DNA of 64,000 nucleotides from Bacteroidota bacterium (lineage in GTDB: Bacteria; Bacteroidota; Bacteroidia; NS11-12g; UBA9320): NCBI GenBank assembly GCA_016124755.1, contig WGNA01000007.1, positions 124,001 through 188,000 of the forward strand, given 5' to 3'. The notes under the pieces were generated by a model. The model worked only from the letters and a program-made list of their open reading frames with translations. It was not told the DNA's origin and made no database searches. How positions within the stretch are numbered: position 1 is the stretch's first letter; every line of letters begins with the position of its first letter. This document shows positions 17,910-27,291 of this stretch, one piece after another. The position numbers and the translations under genes were made by a program.

Positions 17910-18160
17910 GCACAAAACGACGAACAAAACTTACTGAGACTCAGAATAAAGAAATTGATACTTACACTAGACTACTACTTACTATTACTACTACTTACTT
18001 ATTTGTACCTACTTATTACTACTATTAATTGTTAACCATTTGATTACTACATGCTACTGATGATTATGGGCCGTGAGGCCTCCCATCTGAATCTACTATT
18101 TTTCATGTCTTTCTACTGAAGAGTTAACGGGGGATCTGCGAAGGTCCCCCGTTTTATTTA
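17910..18160 (+). ncRNA. Candidate orphan small RNA or short-peptide transcript
   Basis: About 250 nt lie between a sigma-54-like element and a strong intrinsic terminator, with no normal gene. The 5' part contains the palindrome CTGAGACTCAG. A G-poor stretch of about 100 nt follows, with repeated ACTTACT/ACTACT units that should be unstructured. A compact hairpin comes next (ATGGG...CCCAT enclosing CC-GTGA-GG), then the terminator. Two tiny reading frames are possible. One is TTG 17955-18035, with 11 Leu among 26 codons. The other is ATG 18051-18119 (MLLMIMGREASHLNLLFFMS, then FY). The second ends 6 nt before the terminator stem. It could be a regulatory sRNA, a tiny-peptide mRNA, or an attenuator leader now detached from its operon. 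It is not recognisably 6S, SRP or tmRNA. Confidence 0.4.
18126..18160 (+). terminator. Intrinsic terminator before icmF
   Basis: A 9-bp perfect stem (AACGGGGGA / TCCCCCGTT) with a 10-nt loop is followed by TTTTATTTA. No annotated plus-strand gene precedes it, so it implies a short transcript ending here. Confidence 0.85.
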
Positions 18161-18175
18161 GGCCGGTTTTCACCC

Positions 18176-18183
18176 TATCTTTG
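18176..18183 (+). promoter_or_regulatory. Candidate -7 element for icmF
   Basis: TATCTTTG is an exact TAnnTTTG match 17 bp before the icmF ATG. The T-tract of the preceding terminator (TTTTA at 18152-18156) sits at -33 distance (19 nt). Confidence 0.6.
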
Positions 18184-18199
18184 CCCGCCTCTAACGGAT

Positions 18200-21100
18200 A
18201 TGGAAAACGAAGTTTATCACCCCTCCAACAAAGTTCGAATTGTTACCGCCGCTTCTCTTTTTGACGGCCATGATGCGGCTATAAATGTGATGAGAAGAAT
18301 CATTCAATCTACCGGATGCGAAGTGATTCATCTCGGCCACGACAGAAGTGCGGAAGAAGTTGTGAATACAGCCATTGAAGAAGATGCCAATGCTATTGCA
18401 TTAACATCTTATCAGGGCGGCCACAACGAATATTTTAAATATATGTATGATCTGCTCCAACAAAAAGGTGCCGGACATATTAAAATTTTCGGTGGTGGCG
18501 GTGGAACCATTCTTCCCGAAGAAATTGAAGATCTTCACAAATACGGGATTGCCCGAATTTATCATCCGGATGACGGAAGACAGATGGGTCTTCAGGGAAT
18601 GATCAACGATCTGGTTCAACAATCTGACTTCCCAACGGGTTTTTCATTAAATGGGGAACTCAAGCATCTGGACACAACAGACAAAACTTCTGTTGCCCGA
18701 CTGATATCCGCTGCCGAAAACTACCCGGAAAAGCATGATGAAGAACTGGCTTCCATACGGAACAAAGCCAAACAAATCACAACTCCTGTTTTGGGAATCA
18801 CCGGAACAGGCGGCGCCGGGAAGTCAAGTCTGGTGGATGAATTAGTAAGAAGATACCTTCGGGATTTTTCCAAGGATGGAGACTTAAGTCAGGGAAAAAC
18901 CATTGCAATTTTATCGGTTGATCCTTCCAAACGAAAAACAGGAGGAGCGCTACTTGGTGATCGCATTAGAATGAACAGCATAAGAAACTCCCGGGTTTAC
19001 ATGCGTTCACTCGCCACACGGCAGGCAAACCTCGCGCTGAGCAAATACATAGACGATGCGGTTTCCATTCTCAAAGTTGCCGGATACGATCTCATTATTC
19101 TCGAGACATCCGGCATTGGTCAGTCGGATACCGAAATTACCGATCACAGCGATGTGAGTTTATATGTGATGACTCCGGAATATGGAGCCGCAAGCCAGTT
19201 GGAGAAAATCGACATGCTTGATTTTGCGGATCTCATCGCAATCAACAAGTTCGACAAACGAGGTGCTTTAGATGCACTCAGGGATGTTCAAAAACAATTT
19301 CAACGCAACCATAAACAGTTTGAAAAACCAACGACCGATATGCCTGTTTTCGGAACCATCGCCTCACAGTTTAATGACCCGGGAACAAATCAACTTTATC
19401 TGAATCTTCTCAAAACCATAGAAGAAAAAACTGGTTCCGCGTTTCATTCACATCTCAAATCCACAGCCGAAACTTCGGAAAAGATTTACATCATTCCACC
19501 AAACAGAACCCGTTATCTCAGCGAAATTTCGGAGACTGTTCGCGGTTATAACACGTCTGCTAAAAAGCAAGCCGATCTTTTAGACAAGCTGTACAAACTG
19601 GAAGGAACCCGAACCGAACTCATTCAAAATGGTTTAGCACCGGAAGCGGAAGCCATCCGATCCATCGATCAGGTGGTTGAGAAAATCAAAGACGATATCG
19701 ATTCGCAATTACTCAAAACCGTTCAGAACTGGCCGGCAGAAAAAGATCGCTATAAACAGGAGTTTTACGTTTTTAAGGTTCGGGATAAAGAAATTAAAAT
19801 AGCCACCACAACCGAATCTCTCTCTCATTCGAAAATTCCAAAAGTTGCCGTTCCTAACTTCCGATCCTGGGGAGATCAGGCCCGATTTATTCTTCAGGAA
19901 AATCTCCCGGGTTTCTTCCCATACACAGCCGGTATTTATCCGTTCAAACGTGCCGGGGAAGATCCTACCCGAATGTTTGCTGGAGAAGGCGGACCGGAAA
20001 GAACCAATAAACGATTCCACTATCTCAGTCTCGATATGCCGGCTAAACGACTCAGTACGGCATTCGACTCGGTGACATTGTATGGAAACGATCCCAATCA
20101 TAGGCCGGATATCTATGGCAAAATCGGGAATTCCGGTGTTTCTATATGTTGCCTCGACGACGCAAAAAAATTGTACTCCGGATTTAATCTCGCGGATCCG
20201 ATGACTTCGGTTTCAATGACTATCAACGGGCCGGCACCAATGCTTCTCGGTTATTTCATGAATGCTGCCATCGATCAGCAATGCGAAATCTACATTCGGG
20301 AAAATAATCTGGAAGGTGAAGTTGAAAAACAAATTCAGGCGATTTATGCTGAAAAAGGTGTTGAGCGCCCAAGATATTATGGTGAATTACCTGCGGGAAA
20401 TAACGGACTCGGACTCATGTTACTTGGCGTTACCGGAGATCAGGTTCTGCCGGCGGACGTATATCAAAAAATAAAAACCGAAACATTAAAAGTGGTTCGG
20501 GGAACTGTTCAGGCGGATATCCTGAAAGAAGATCAGGCGCAAAACACCTGTATATTCTCCACCGAGTTTGCCCTCCGTTTGATGGGCGATGTTCAGGAAT
20601 ATTTCATTCAAAAAGGAGTTCGAAACTTTTATTCGGTTTCTATTTCCGGATACCACATTGCAGAAGCCGGAGCCAATCCGATTACGCAGTTGGCGCTCAC
20701 TCTTGCGAATGGCTTTACGTATATCGAGTATTATCTCAGCCGGGGAATGAACATCAACGACTTCGGGCCAAACCTGAGTTTCTTCTTCAGCAATGGAATT
20801 GATCCGGAATATGCAGTTATCGGAAGAGTTGCCCGACGCATCTGGGCCAAAACCCTCCGTGATAAATACGGTGCCGATTCGCGGTCTCAAATGCTGAAAT
20901 ACCACATTCAAACCAGTGGCAGAAGTCTTCACGCTCAGGAAATCGACTTCAACGACATTCGAACCACGCTACAGGCGCTTTATGCGATTTACGATAACTG
21001 CAACTCACTTCATACAAATGCATATGATGAAGCGATCACCACACCAACCGAGGAAAGTGTGAGGAGAGCGGTTGCCATTCAGCTCATTATAAACCGTGAA

Positions 21101-21598
21101 CTCGGATTAGCCAAAAATGAGAATCCTTTACAGGGGTCATTTATTATTGATGAACTCACAGATCTGGTGGAAGAAGCGGTAATGACCGAGTTCGATCGCA
21201 TTACAGAACGCGGCGGTGTTTTGGGTGCGATGGAAACCATGTACCAGCGAAGTAAGATTCAGGAAGAAAGCCTTTATTACGAAACACTAAAGCACAGCGG
21301 TGAATATCCGATCATTGGTGTAAATACATTCCTGAGTTCCAAAGGCTCACCCACCATTTTGCCAAAAGAAGTGATCCGGGCTACCGAAGAAGAAAAACAA
21401 CTTCAGATTTCTACTTTGGTAAATCAGCAAAAACGGAATAAAGCCGAAAGCTCGCACTGGTTAAGTGAACTTCAGAATACGGCGTTGAAAAACGGAAACA
21501 TGTTCGAAACGCTGATGGAAGTTTGTAAGTGGGCAACACTTGGTGAAATCACGAATGCCTTGTTTGAAGTTGGTGGACAATACCGACGGAACATGTAA
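18200..21598 (+). CDS. icmF: Fused isobutyryl-CoA mutase (IcmF)
   Basis: This cytoplasmic adenosylcobalamin enzyme interconverts isobutyryl-CoA and n-butyryl-CoA, linking branched-chain acyl-CoA and fatty acid metabolism. The 1132-aa chain has the IcmF order. First comes an N-terminal B12-binding domain (residues about 10-140, base-off motif [12 protein letters not shown], then LTSYQGGH and FGGGGGT). A MeaI-type GTPase chaperone domain follows (P-loop GTGGAGKS at 202-209, then [12 protein letters not shown]). The C-terminal substrate-binding TIM-barrel mutase domain contains [24 protein letters not shown]. Fusion of the G-protein between the cobalamin and acyl-CoA domains separates IcmF from methylmalonyl-CoA mutase. 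It has its own promoter and is convergent with the lipid kinase gene (6-bp gap). Confidence 0.93.
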   Translation: MENEVYHPSNKVRIVTAASLFDGHDAAINVMRRIIQSTGCEVIHLGHDRSAEEVVNTAIEEDANAIALTSYQGGHNEYFKYMYDLLQQKGAGHIKIFGGGGGTILPEEIEDLHKYGIARIYHPDDGRQMGLQGMINDLVQQSDFPTGFSLNGELKHLDTTDKTSVARLISAAENYPEKHDEELASIRNKAKQITTPVLGITGTGGAGKSSLVDELVRRYLRDFSKDGDLSQGKTIAILSVDPSKRKTGGALLGDRIRMNSIRNSRVYMRSLATRQANLALSKYIDDAVSILKVAGYDLIILETSGIGQSDTEITDHSDVSLYVMTPEYGAASQLEKIDMLDFADLIAINKFDKRGALDALRDVQKQFQRNHKQFEKPTTDMPVFGTIASQFNDPGTNQLYLNLLKTIEEKTGSAFHSHLKSTAETSEKIYIIPPNRTRYLSEISETVRGYNTSAKKQADLLDKLYKLEGTRTELIQNGLAPEAEAIRSIDQVVEKIKDDIDSQLLKTVQNWPAEKDRYKQEFYVFKVRDKEIKIATTTESLSHSKIPKVAVPNFRSWGDQARFILQENLPGFFPYTAGIYPFKRAGEDPTRMFAGEGGPERTNKRFHYLSLDMPAKRLSTAFDSVTLYGNDPNHRPDIYGKIGNSGVSICCLDDAKKLYSGFNLADPMTSVSMTINGPAPMLLGYFMNAAIDQQCEIYIRENNLEGEVEKQIQAIYAEKGVERPRYYGELPAGNNGLGLMLLGVTGDQVLPADVYQKIKTETLKVVRGTVQADILKEDQAQNTCIFSTEFALRLMGDVQEYFIQKGVRNFYSVSISGYHIAEAGANPITQLALTLANGFTYIEYYLSRGMNINDFGPNLSFFFSNGIDPEYAVIGRVARRIWAKTLRDKYGADSRSQMLKYHIQTSGRSLHAQEIDFNDIRTTLQALYAIYDNCNSLHTNAYDEAITTPTEESVRRAVAIQLIINRELGLAKNENPLQGSFIIDELTDLVEEAVMTEFDRITERGGVLGAMETMYQRSKIQEESLYYETLKHSGEYPIIGVNTFLSSKGSPTILPKEVIRATEEEKQLQISTLVNQQKRNKAESSHWLSELQNTALKNGNMFETLMEVCKWATLGEITNALFEVGGQYRRNM

Positions 21599-21604
21599 TA
21601 ACTT

Positions 21605-22483
21605 TCAGGGTTTCATCAACCGGATTCCCTGAGGAATAATTTCAAAAGAAGCTGAATCCACGGAGCCGAGCGGTTCTCCGTCCATGTGCAGTGGCCACGT
21701 ACCTTCCATTTGAACCTCTATTTTATCGGTTTTAAAAACTTCGATCAATTTGTGTGGTCGCCGTTTTTGAAGAGCTCTCGCCAATCCCGGAATCTGGAAT
21801 ATATTGGGTTTTTTCATAACCACAACATCCAATAAACCATCGTCGGTAGAGGCTTCTCCGGCAATATAAAAATCGTTTCCCCACTGAGTTCCGTTGGCAA
21901 AACTCACCAGAAACGCTTTCACTTTTCGTTGCTCTTCACCGGTTTTAAAATCAATTTCCTTCTCTTCAAAATTCCGGAATTCACTCAAAACTGCTTTGGC
22001 ATAACTCACCAATCCGCGTTTATCAAGGTTGGCGAAAACATGACCGATATGCGCATCAAAACCAATCCCAGCCACATTCGGAAAGTATTCATCTCCCATT
22101 TTACCAACATCCATAAAAGCCGGTTTTAACAAATTCCGGTTGAGTTGATGAACCAATTCCTTCGCCGATTTTGAAAAACCCAACTGCCGGGCAAGTCCGT
22201 CACCTGATCCCATCGGGAGAATTATGAGATGAGTTTGTGTTTTAGCAATAGAATTTGCAATAATGTGAACCGTTCCATCGCCTCCACCAGCAATAACAGC
22301 CCAGCCTCCAGCCTCCACGAATTGATTTATTTCTCCTTCGAGATCGGGTACTTTATGCCACCAATAAACCTTTAGATCGAATTGAGACGGATCGAGTTCT
22401 TCGAAGGAATCTACCACCGATTGCTTGTTCTTTTTTGTCCCGGAAATCGGGTTGATCACAAGCAGTATTTTCTTTCTCTCCAT
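21605..22483 (-). CDS. YegS/diacylglycerol kinase family lipid kinase
   Basis: This is a DAGK-catalytic-domain protein, which transfers phosphate from ATP to a membrane lipid such as diacylglycerol. The 292-aa sequence has the nucleotide-binding start LLVINPISGTKKNKQ, the glycine-rich AGGGDGTVHIIANSI, and LPMGSGDGLARQLG, where most relatives read GSGN. Further signatures are PNVAGIGFDAHIG, GNDFYIAGEASTDDGLLDVV and the C-terminal MDGEPLG. It is the last gene of a minus-strand run after the DUF4159 gene (4-bp gap). The true lipid substrate is not defined by sequence. Confidence 0.88.
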   Translation of the reverse strand: MERKKILLVINPISGTKKNKQSVVDSFEELDPSQFDLKVYWWHKVPDLEGEINQFVEAGGWAVIAGGGDGTVHIIANSIAKTQTHLIILPMGSGDGLARQLGFSKSAKELVHQLNRNLLKPAFMDVGKMGDEYFPNVAGIGFDAHIGHVFANLDKRGLVSYAKAVLSEFRNFEEKEIDFKTGEEQRKVKAFLVSFANGTQWGNDFYIAGEASTDDGLLDVVVMKKPNIFQIPGLARALQKRRPHKLIEVFKTDKIEVQMEGTWPLHMDGEPLGSVDSASFEIIPQGIRLMKP

Positions 22484-22487
22484 TCGG

Positions 22488-23150
22488 CTAATACGTCGTG
22501 GAATATTGAACGAGGTTCGCTCCCATCTTCAGCGCTTTTTGTCTCGTCTCCTGTGAATCGCCGTAAATTCCGTAATCTTCCCAGCCGTTTCCGAGGTCAC
22601 ATTCAACATCAAAAAAACAAACCAAACGTCCTTTATAAATTAAACCATATCCCTTGGGTGGCTTTCCATCGTGTTCGTGAATCTTGGGAAGTCCGTTTGG
22701 AAACTTAAATTTTTGAGAATATAAAGCGTGAGAAAAAGGCAGCTCCACAAAATCGAGTTCCGGAAAAACCTTTTTCATCTGTGGTCGCACATATTTCTCT
22801 AACCCGTAATTGTCGTCGATATGCAGAAAGCCGCCGGCGATCAGATATTTTCTGAGGTTGTCCACGTCTTTATCCGTAAACACCACGTTGCCATGACCGG
22901 TCATGTACACAAACGGGAAATTGAAAATATCGGAACTGCCCACCTCTACAACCTGATCCTGCGGGTCGATGTTCGTATTGAGATTATCGTTACAGAATTC
23001 GATCAGATTTGGCAATGCCGTTCGGTTCGCATACCAGTCTCCTCCCCCGCTATACTTGAGTTTGGCAATCTGATATGAATATTGTTGAGTGAACGATGAT
23101 CCCGTGAGCAGGATTAAAATCAAAACAGAAAATCCGGTTACTTTCTTCAT
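22488..23150 (-). CDS. DUF4159 domain-containing exported protein
   Basis: This protein of unknown function has an N-terminal signal peptide (MKKVTGFSVLILILLTGSSFTQ). A DUF4159 domain follows, a fold with resemblance to class I glutamine amidotransferase-like proteins. Typical motifs are LKYSGGGDWYANRTALPNL, PFVYMTGHGNVVFTD, LRKYLIAGGFLHIDDNYG and a long C-terminal block with GLIYKGRLVCFFDVECDLGNGWED. The start at 23150 is chosen because its ATG overlaps the rsmE stop as ATGA. The nine residues further upstream lie inside rsmE. The overlap implies coupling to rsmE. Length from this start is 220 aa. Confidence 0.85.
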   Translation of the reverse strand: MKKVTGFSVLILILLTGSSFTQQYSYQIAKLKYSGGGDWYANRTALPNLIEFCNDNLNTNIDPQDQVVEVGSSDIFNFPFVYMTGHGNVVFTDKDVDNLRKYLIAGGFLHIDDNYGLEKYVRPQMKKVFPELDFVELPFSHALYSQKFKFPNGLPKIHEHDGKPPKGYGLIYKGRLVCFFDVECDLGNGWEDYGIYGDSQETRQKALKMGANLVQYSTTY

Positions 23151-23869
23151 GTTAAAGGCGACTTCAAAGTAACGCAAAAATGATTGGTGAGTGTGCAGGC
23201 AACTAATGCTGCAGTTTCCGTTCGGTATCTGGCTTTACCCAAATCCAGAACCGAGTAACCGGCATCAGCAGATAATTCAATTTCCTTCGGTGTAAAATCT
23301 CCTTCCGGACCTATTACGATGGTCGTTGAATTCCCTTTGTAAAAAGACAAATCAGGAAGCACTTTATTAAAAGTTCCGCAATACCCGATTCCGTTATTTT
23401 CTGATTTAAAGTTTTTAATGGCTGAACTAAAATCCGATTCTGAAATCATTTCCGGAAGCCAGACTCTGCCCGATTGTTTCATCGCAGAAATAGCTTTTTT
23501 AAACAGACGATCCGTTTTTAAATGATGGCGTTCACTGTTGGATGATTCAATCAAGACTAACCTCATTAATCCCACTTCCACTAATTTTTCGATCATCCAT
23601 TCCATTCGTTCGGTTCGCTTGGTTGGAGCGATTATTAGTGTAAACAAACTATTCCCGGATTGTGGAACGAAATTTCTCTCCAACACCTTCGCCGAAACAT
23701 CCCGTTTCGAAACATGTTCAATTTGAATACGGGCTAACGTTCCTTTCCCATCGGTTGCTTCACATACATCTCCCGGTTTTAGCCGAAGAACTTTAATAGC
23801 ATGCGCGGCTTCTTCTTCCGAAAAGGCGATAACATCACTACTAATATGCTCAAAAAAGAACTGATGCAT
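23147..23869 (-). CDS. rsmE: 16S rRNA (uracil(1498)-N(3))-methyltransferase RsmE
   Basis: This SPOUT-class methyltransferase uses S-adenosylmethionine to make m3U1498 in 16S rRNA of the small subunit. The 240-aa protein begins MHQFFFEHI and has an N-terminal PUA-like part (HAIKVLRLKPGDVCEATDGKG). The C-terminal knot carries the AdoMet signatures VIGPEGDFTPKEIELS and LGKARYRTETAALVA. Its ATG directly follows the stop codon of the transporter gene, and its TGA overlaps the DUF4159 start, so the three genes look like one operon. Confidence 0.93.
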   Translation of the reverse strand: MHQFFFEHISSDVIAFSEEEAAHAIKVLRLKPGDVCEATDGKGTLARIQIEHVSKRDVSAKVLERNFVPQSGNSLFTLIIAPTKRTERMEWMIEKLVEVGLMRLVLIESSNSERHHLKTDRLFKKAISAMKQSGRVWLPEMISESDFSSAIKNFKSENNGIGYCGTFNKVLPDLSFYKGNSTTIVIGPEGDFTPKEIELSADAGYSVLDLGKARYRTETAALVACTLTNHFCVTLKSPLT

Positions 23870-25198
23870 TTAAGAAGATGCCGAAAGTTTTCTTTCTAAA
23901 ATACTTACCGGAATCATCAGAATATACCCGATCACGAAAATGGAAGCAAGAATGAGAACGGCATTTCGCATTCCTCCCAATTGTCCGGTTGTGAAACCAA
24001 ACAAAAACGGCCCGATGATTAAACCAATTTTTTCCAGCACATCGTAAAAACTAAAATACGATGCGTGATCGGTGGTTTCAGGAAGCATTTTAGAATACGT
24101 CGAACGACTCATGGATTGAATTCCTCCCATTACAAATCCGACCAAAGCTGCCAACGCATAGAATGCTGCCGGTGAATACGTGAAATACGCCAGAATACAT
24201 ACGATCAGCCAAATCACAATGGCCAGTTTTATAACGCTGATATTCCCGACTTTTCTGGAAAGTCTCGACATTAACATGGCACCTAAAACAGCAACTAATT
24301 GAATTAGAATTATACTAATAATTAACCCGCTTGTATCTTTTGTTCCGTCTTCTTTTAATGGCCATAAAATTTCTTCCACGGCAAAAACCCCTGCGAGCAA
24401 CATGATGGTTTGAACTCCCATGTTATAGATAAAAAAGGCTGTTAGAAAACGAACAAGTCTGGGTTGTTTTCGAACCTCTTTGGCAACCGACATCAATTCC
24501 TGATATCCTTTTTTAATGTAACTGAAATTAGGATCCGGTTTTTTGTTGTAGATGTTGTGTGGCAAACGCGAATAGGTAATCTGAGCAAATCCTGCCCACC
24601 AGATTCCCACCGCAACAAAGCCGTATTTAATCGGCATATCAAACATCTGATTTCCAACCAGAATGGCAACCAGCAGTATCACACTTCCTACATATCCAAA
24701 CGCAAAACCCTTTGCGCTGAGCCGATCCTGACGATCCGGAGTAGAAATTTCCGGCAAATACGAATTATAAAAAACAAGACTTCCCCAAAAACCGATACTT
24801 GCCAGAAATGGTGAGATCAGACTTAGTTCAATGTTGTTTGTATCAAACCAAAATAAAGAGATGCAAGCAGCAGAACCCAGATAGCAAAAGAACTGCATGA
24901 AACGCTTCTTACTTCCGGAATAATCGGCAATTCCACTCAGTAAAGGAATCAGCAATGTTACCAGAACAAACGAAACCGAGAAGACATAAGAATATAACTC
25001 CATGTTCACGAATTCTCTTCCGAAAGCTGAAAGATATTTTATCTCCTTTCCTCCTTCCGTTGGCAATTTTCTATGCCAGGCAACTGCTTCGAAATAAATC
25101 GGAAAGACAGCAGAGGTAATAACCAGATTGTAAACCGAATTCGCCCAATCGTAGAATGCCCAGCCGTTTTCTACTTTCGGATTGTTCTTCTCGAGCAT
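23870..25198 (-). CDS. MFS transporter, UMF1 (Atg22-like) family
   Basis: This inner-membrane permease of the major facilitator superfamily belongs to the UMF1 group related to the yeast vacuolar effluxer Atg22. The 442-aa protein opens with the group signature NGWAFYDWANSVYNLVI and has about 12 hydrophobic segments, with the conserved loop GGIQSMSRSTYSKMLPE. The substrate is unknown; yeast Atg22 exports amino acids. It abuts rsmE with no spacer and lies 37 bp after clpX. Confidence 0.87.
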   Translation of the reverse strand: MLEKNNPKVENGWAFYDWANSVYNLVITSAVFPIYFEAVAWHRKLPTEGGKEIKYLSAFGREFVNMELYSYVFSVSFVLVTLLIPLLSGIADYSGSKKRFMQFFCYLGSAACISLFWFDTNNIELSLISPFLASIGFWGSLVFYNSYLPEISTPDRQDRLSAKGFAFGYVGSVILLVAILVGNQMFDMPIKYGFVAVGIWWAGFAQITYSRLPHNIYNKKPDPNFSYIKKGYQELMSVAKEVRKQPRLVRFLTAFFIYNMGVQTIMLLAGVFAVEEILWPLKEDGTKDTSGLIISIILIQLVAVLGAMLMSRLSRKVGNISVIKLAIVIWLIVCILAYFTYSPAAFYALAALVGFVMGGIQSMSRSTYSKMLPETTDHASYFSFYDVLEKIGLIIGPFLFGFTTGQLGGMRNAVLILASIFVIGYILMIPVSILERKLSASS

Positions 25199-25235
25199 AA
25201 TTCAAAAAAAGGCATTCCGCCTTACATTGAGATTA

Positions 25236-26489
25236 TCAGGCGGCTTTTAACTGAAATTTATCTAATTTTTTTCGGGCTTCGGGTAAGCCAATTGAGACAA
25301 CCTTCAGATCCGGCTGTGAAGGAGTTTCATACATATAATCGAGGAACAATGCCTCACACATCGAACGAAGTCCGCGCGCTCCCAGCTTAAATTCCATCGC
25401 TTTCTCCACGATGTATTCGATCACCTTCGGACTCACCTCAAGCTTTTTACCTTCCAGATCAAACAATTTCTGGTACTGCTTGATCAAAGCATTTTTAGGT
25501 TTGGTTAAAATCTGATGAAGTGCATCTTTATCTAAAGCATCCAGATTTGTGAGAACCGGTAATCGCCCGATTATCTCCGGTATCAATCCATAATTTCTCA
25601 AATCAAACGGCGAGATATGATGAAGCAAACGGTCTTTGTCTTCGTGCAATCGCTGCTCACTTTCAGATTTAAAACCAACGGAAGAAGTGGTGATTCTTCT
25701 CTCAATTATGCGGTCAATTCCTTCAAACGCACCGCCGCAGATAAAAAGAATGTTACTGGTATTTACCTGAATATATTTTTGATCCGGGTGCTTTCTTCCA
25801 CCTTGCGGAGGAACATTGGTAATACTTCCTTCCAAAAGTTTTAGCAAACCCTGTTGTACACCTTCTCCACTCACGTCGCGTGTGATACTGGGGTTGTCAC
25901 TCTTTCTGGAAATTTTGTCGATCTCGTCGATGTAAACAATGCCCCGTTCTGCTGCCTGAACATCGTAATTGGCAGCCTGAAGTAAGCGGGTTACAATACT
26001 CTCCACATCTTCGCCAACGTATCCGGCTTCGGTTAAAACAGTTGCATCGGCAATGCAAAAGGGAACCTGTAGAATTCTGGCAAGTGTTTTTGCCATTAAT
26101 GTTTTTCCCGTTCCGGTTTCGCCAACCATCAGAATATTGGATTTCTCCAATTCAACCTCGTCGTTCTTTGCGCGTTTTTGTTTTGAAGCGGAGAAATTGT
26201 TCAGCCGCTTGTAATGGTTATAAACGGCAACGGACAGAACCCGCTTTGCCTGATCCTGTCCGATGACGTATTCATCCAGATATTCCTTAATCTCCTTCGG
26301 TGTTAAGAGGTCTATTCTAAAACCTCTTTGTTCACTCATTTTTTTCTGATGATTCTGCTCTTCGTGAACAATGAGATATCCTTGTTCTATGCATTCATCA
26401 CAGATGTGGGCGTCGATTCCGGAAACCAGAAGCGCCACATCACTGTTCTTTCTCCCACAGAAGGAGCAGGTGATATCGGTTTTATTCAA
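25236..26489 (-). CDS. clpX: ATP-dependent Clp protease ATP-binding subunit ClpX
   Basis: ClpX is the AAA+ unfoldase that feeds substrates into ClpP. The 417-aa chain has the N-terminal C4 zinc domain (Cys 8, 11, 30, 33: TCSFCGRK...HICDECI), Walker [18 protein letters not shown], Walker [11 protein letters not shown], sensor residues in LLKLLEGSI, and the C-terminal [11 protein letters not shown] 1-bp gap separates it from clpP, so the two subunits are made from one message. Confidence 0.96.
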   Translation of the reverse strand: MNKTDITCSFCGRKNSDVALLVSGIDAHICDECIEQGYLIVHEEQNHQKKMSEQRGFRIDLLTPKEIKEYLDEYVIGQDQAKRVLSVAVYNHYKRLNNFSASKQKRAKNDEVELEKSNILMVGETGTGKTLMAKTLARILQVPFCIADATVLTEAGYVGEDVESIVTRLLQAANYDVQAAERGIVYIDEIDKISRKSDNPSITRDVSGEGVQQGLLKLLEGSITNVPPQGGRKHPDQKYIQVNTSNILFICGGAFEGIDRIIERRITTSSVGFKSESEQRLHEDKDRLLHHISPFDLRNYGLIPEIIGRLPVLTNLDALDKDALHQILTKPKNALIKQYQKLFDLEGKKLEVSPKVIEYIVEKAMEFKLGARGLRSMCEALFLDYMYETPSQPDLKVVSIGLPEARKKLDKFQLKAA

Positions 26490-26490
26490 A

Positions 26491-27180
26491 TTACTTAGTG
26501 GGTTTAGTTTTCGTGAGTATGTCGTCTACCATTCCGTAAGCCTTTGCCTCTTCGGAAGTCATCCAGTAATCCCGGTCTGAATCTTCCTGAACTTTATCAA
26601 ACGACTGCCCTGAATGATGAGCGATGATTTCGTAGAGTTCCTTTTTCAATTTCTTAATTTCATTCACGGTAATCTCCATATCACTGGCTTGTCCCTGAGC
26701 TCCGCCTAAAGGTTGGTGAATCATGGTTCGTGAATGCTTGAGTGCGGTTCTTTTACCGGCAGCACCGGCGCACAATAATACAGCGGCCATACTCGCAGCC
26801 ATACCCGTACAGATGGTTGCTACATCTGATGAAATAAACTGCATGGTGTCGTAGATGCCTAAACCAGCATACACAGAACCTCCGGGGCTGTTGATATAAA
26901 TGTGAATGTCGCGGTTCGGGTTGGTTGAATCGAGGAAGAGCAACTGCCCCATTACAATATTTGCAACCTGATCGTTGATTGGCACTCCGAGAAAGATGAT
27001 TCTGTCCATCATCAATCTGGAGAAGATGTCCATCGACGCAACGTTGAGTTGTCTTTCTTCAATAATGTTGGGCGTTAACCCAACCGGTCTCATGCTGCTC
27101 TCGATGTAGTGATCCACATGAAGACTGCTGATGCCCATGTGTTTCGTAGCGTACTTTTTAAATTCGTTTCCGTAGTCCAT
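26491..27180 (-). CDS. clpP: ATP-dependent Clp protease proteolytic subunit ClpP
   Basis: ClpP is the serine peptidase that forms the tetradecameric chamber of ClpXP. From ATG 27180 ([14 protein letters not shown]) it is 229 aa with the full triad: Ser130 in [10 protein letters not shown], His155 in [10 protein letters not shown] and Asp204 in SDRDYWM. Motif [11 protein letters not shown] is present. The longer frame to 27198 is rejected because it runs into the candidate -7 element TAATTTTG at 27196-27203. The gene is followed by clpX. Confidence 0.95.
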   Translation of the reverse strand: MDYGNEFKKYATKHMGISSLHVDHYIESSMRPVGLTPNIIEERQLNVASMDIFSRLMMDRIIFLGVPINDQVANIVMGQLLFLDSTNPNRDIHIYINSPGGSVYAGLGIYDTMQFISSDVATICTGMAASMAAVLLCAGAAGKRTALKHSRTMIHQPLGGAQGQASDMEITVNEIKKLKKELYEIIAHHSGQSFDKVQEDSDRDYWMTSEEAKAYGMVDDILTKTKPTK

Positions 27181-27195
27181 TTTGCTTTGTGTTAC

Positions 27196-27203
27196 CAAAA
27201 TTA
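27196..27203 (-). promoter_or_regulatory. Candidate -7 element for clpPX
   Basis: The minus strand reads TAATTTTG, an exact TAnnTTTG match, 15 bp before the clpP ATG at 27180. It implies a very short leader. Confidence 0.5.
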
Positions 27204-27291
27204 ACCTAAAAACGGAATAGAAAGTTTTCGGCTTAATCGACTATCTGAAATGTTAACACATTCGCCAGCCGGTTAATTTTCGGTTTACCGT

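Larger units (their letters stand above)
17655..18199. other. Gene-free stretch between nupC-like gene and icmF
   Basis: No protein of normal length is seen in these 545 bp. It holds three TGGCACA sequences (about 17814, 17885 and 17909). A G-poor tract (about 17955-18050) is built from repeated CTA/TTA/ACT triplets. A small hairpin at about 18066-18085, a 22-codon ORF, a strong terminator and the icmF promoter follow. The best reading is an independent short transcript, listed separately. Confidence 0.7.

Noticed and set aside
18051-18160. Classical leucine attenuator controlling icmF
   Set aside because: The terminator is followed by icmF's own consensus -7 element, and icmF is not a leucine biosynthetic gene. 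No clear antiterminator pairing was found by eye. Kept only as an alternative.
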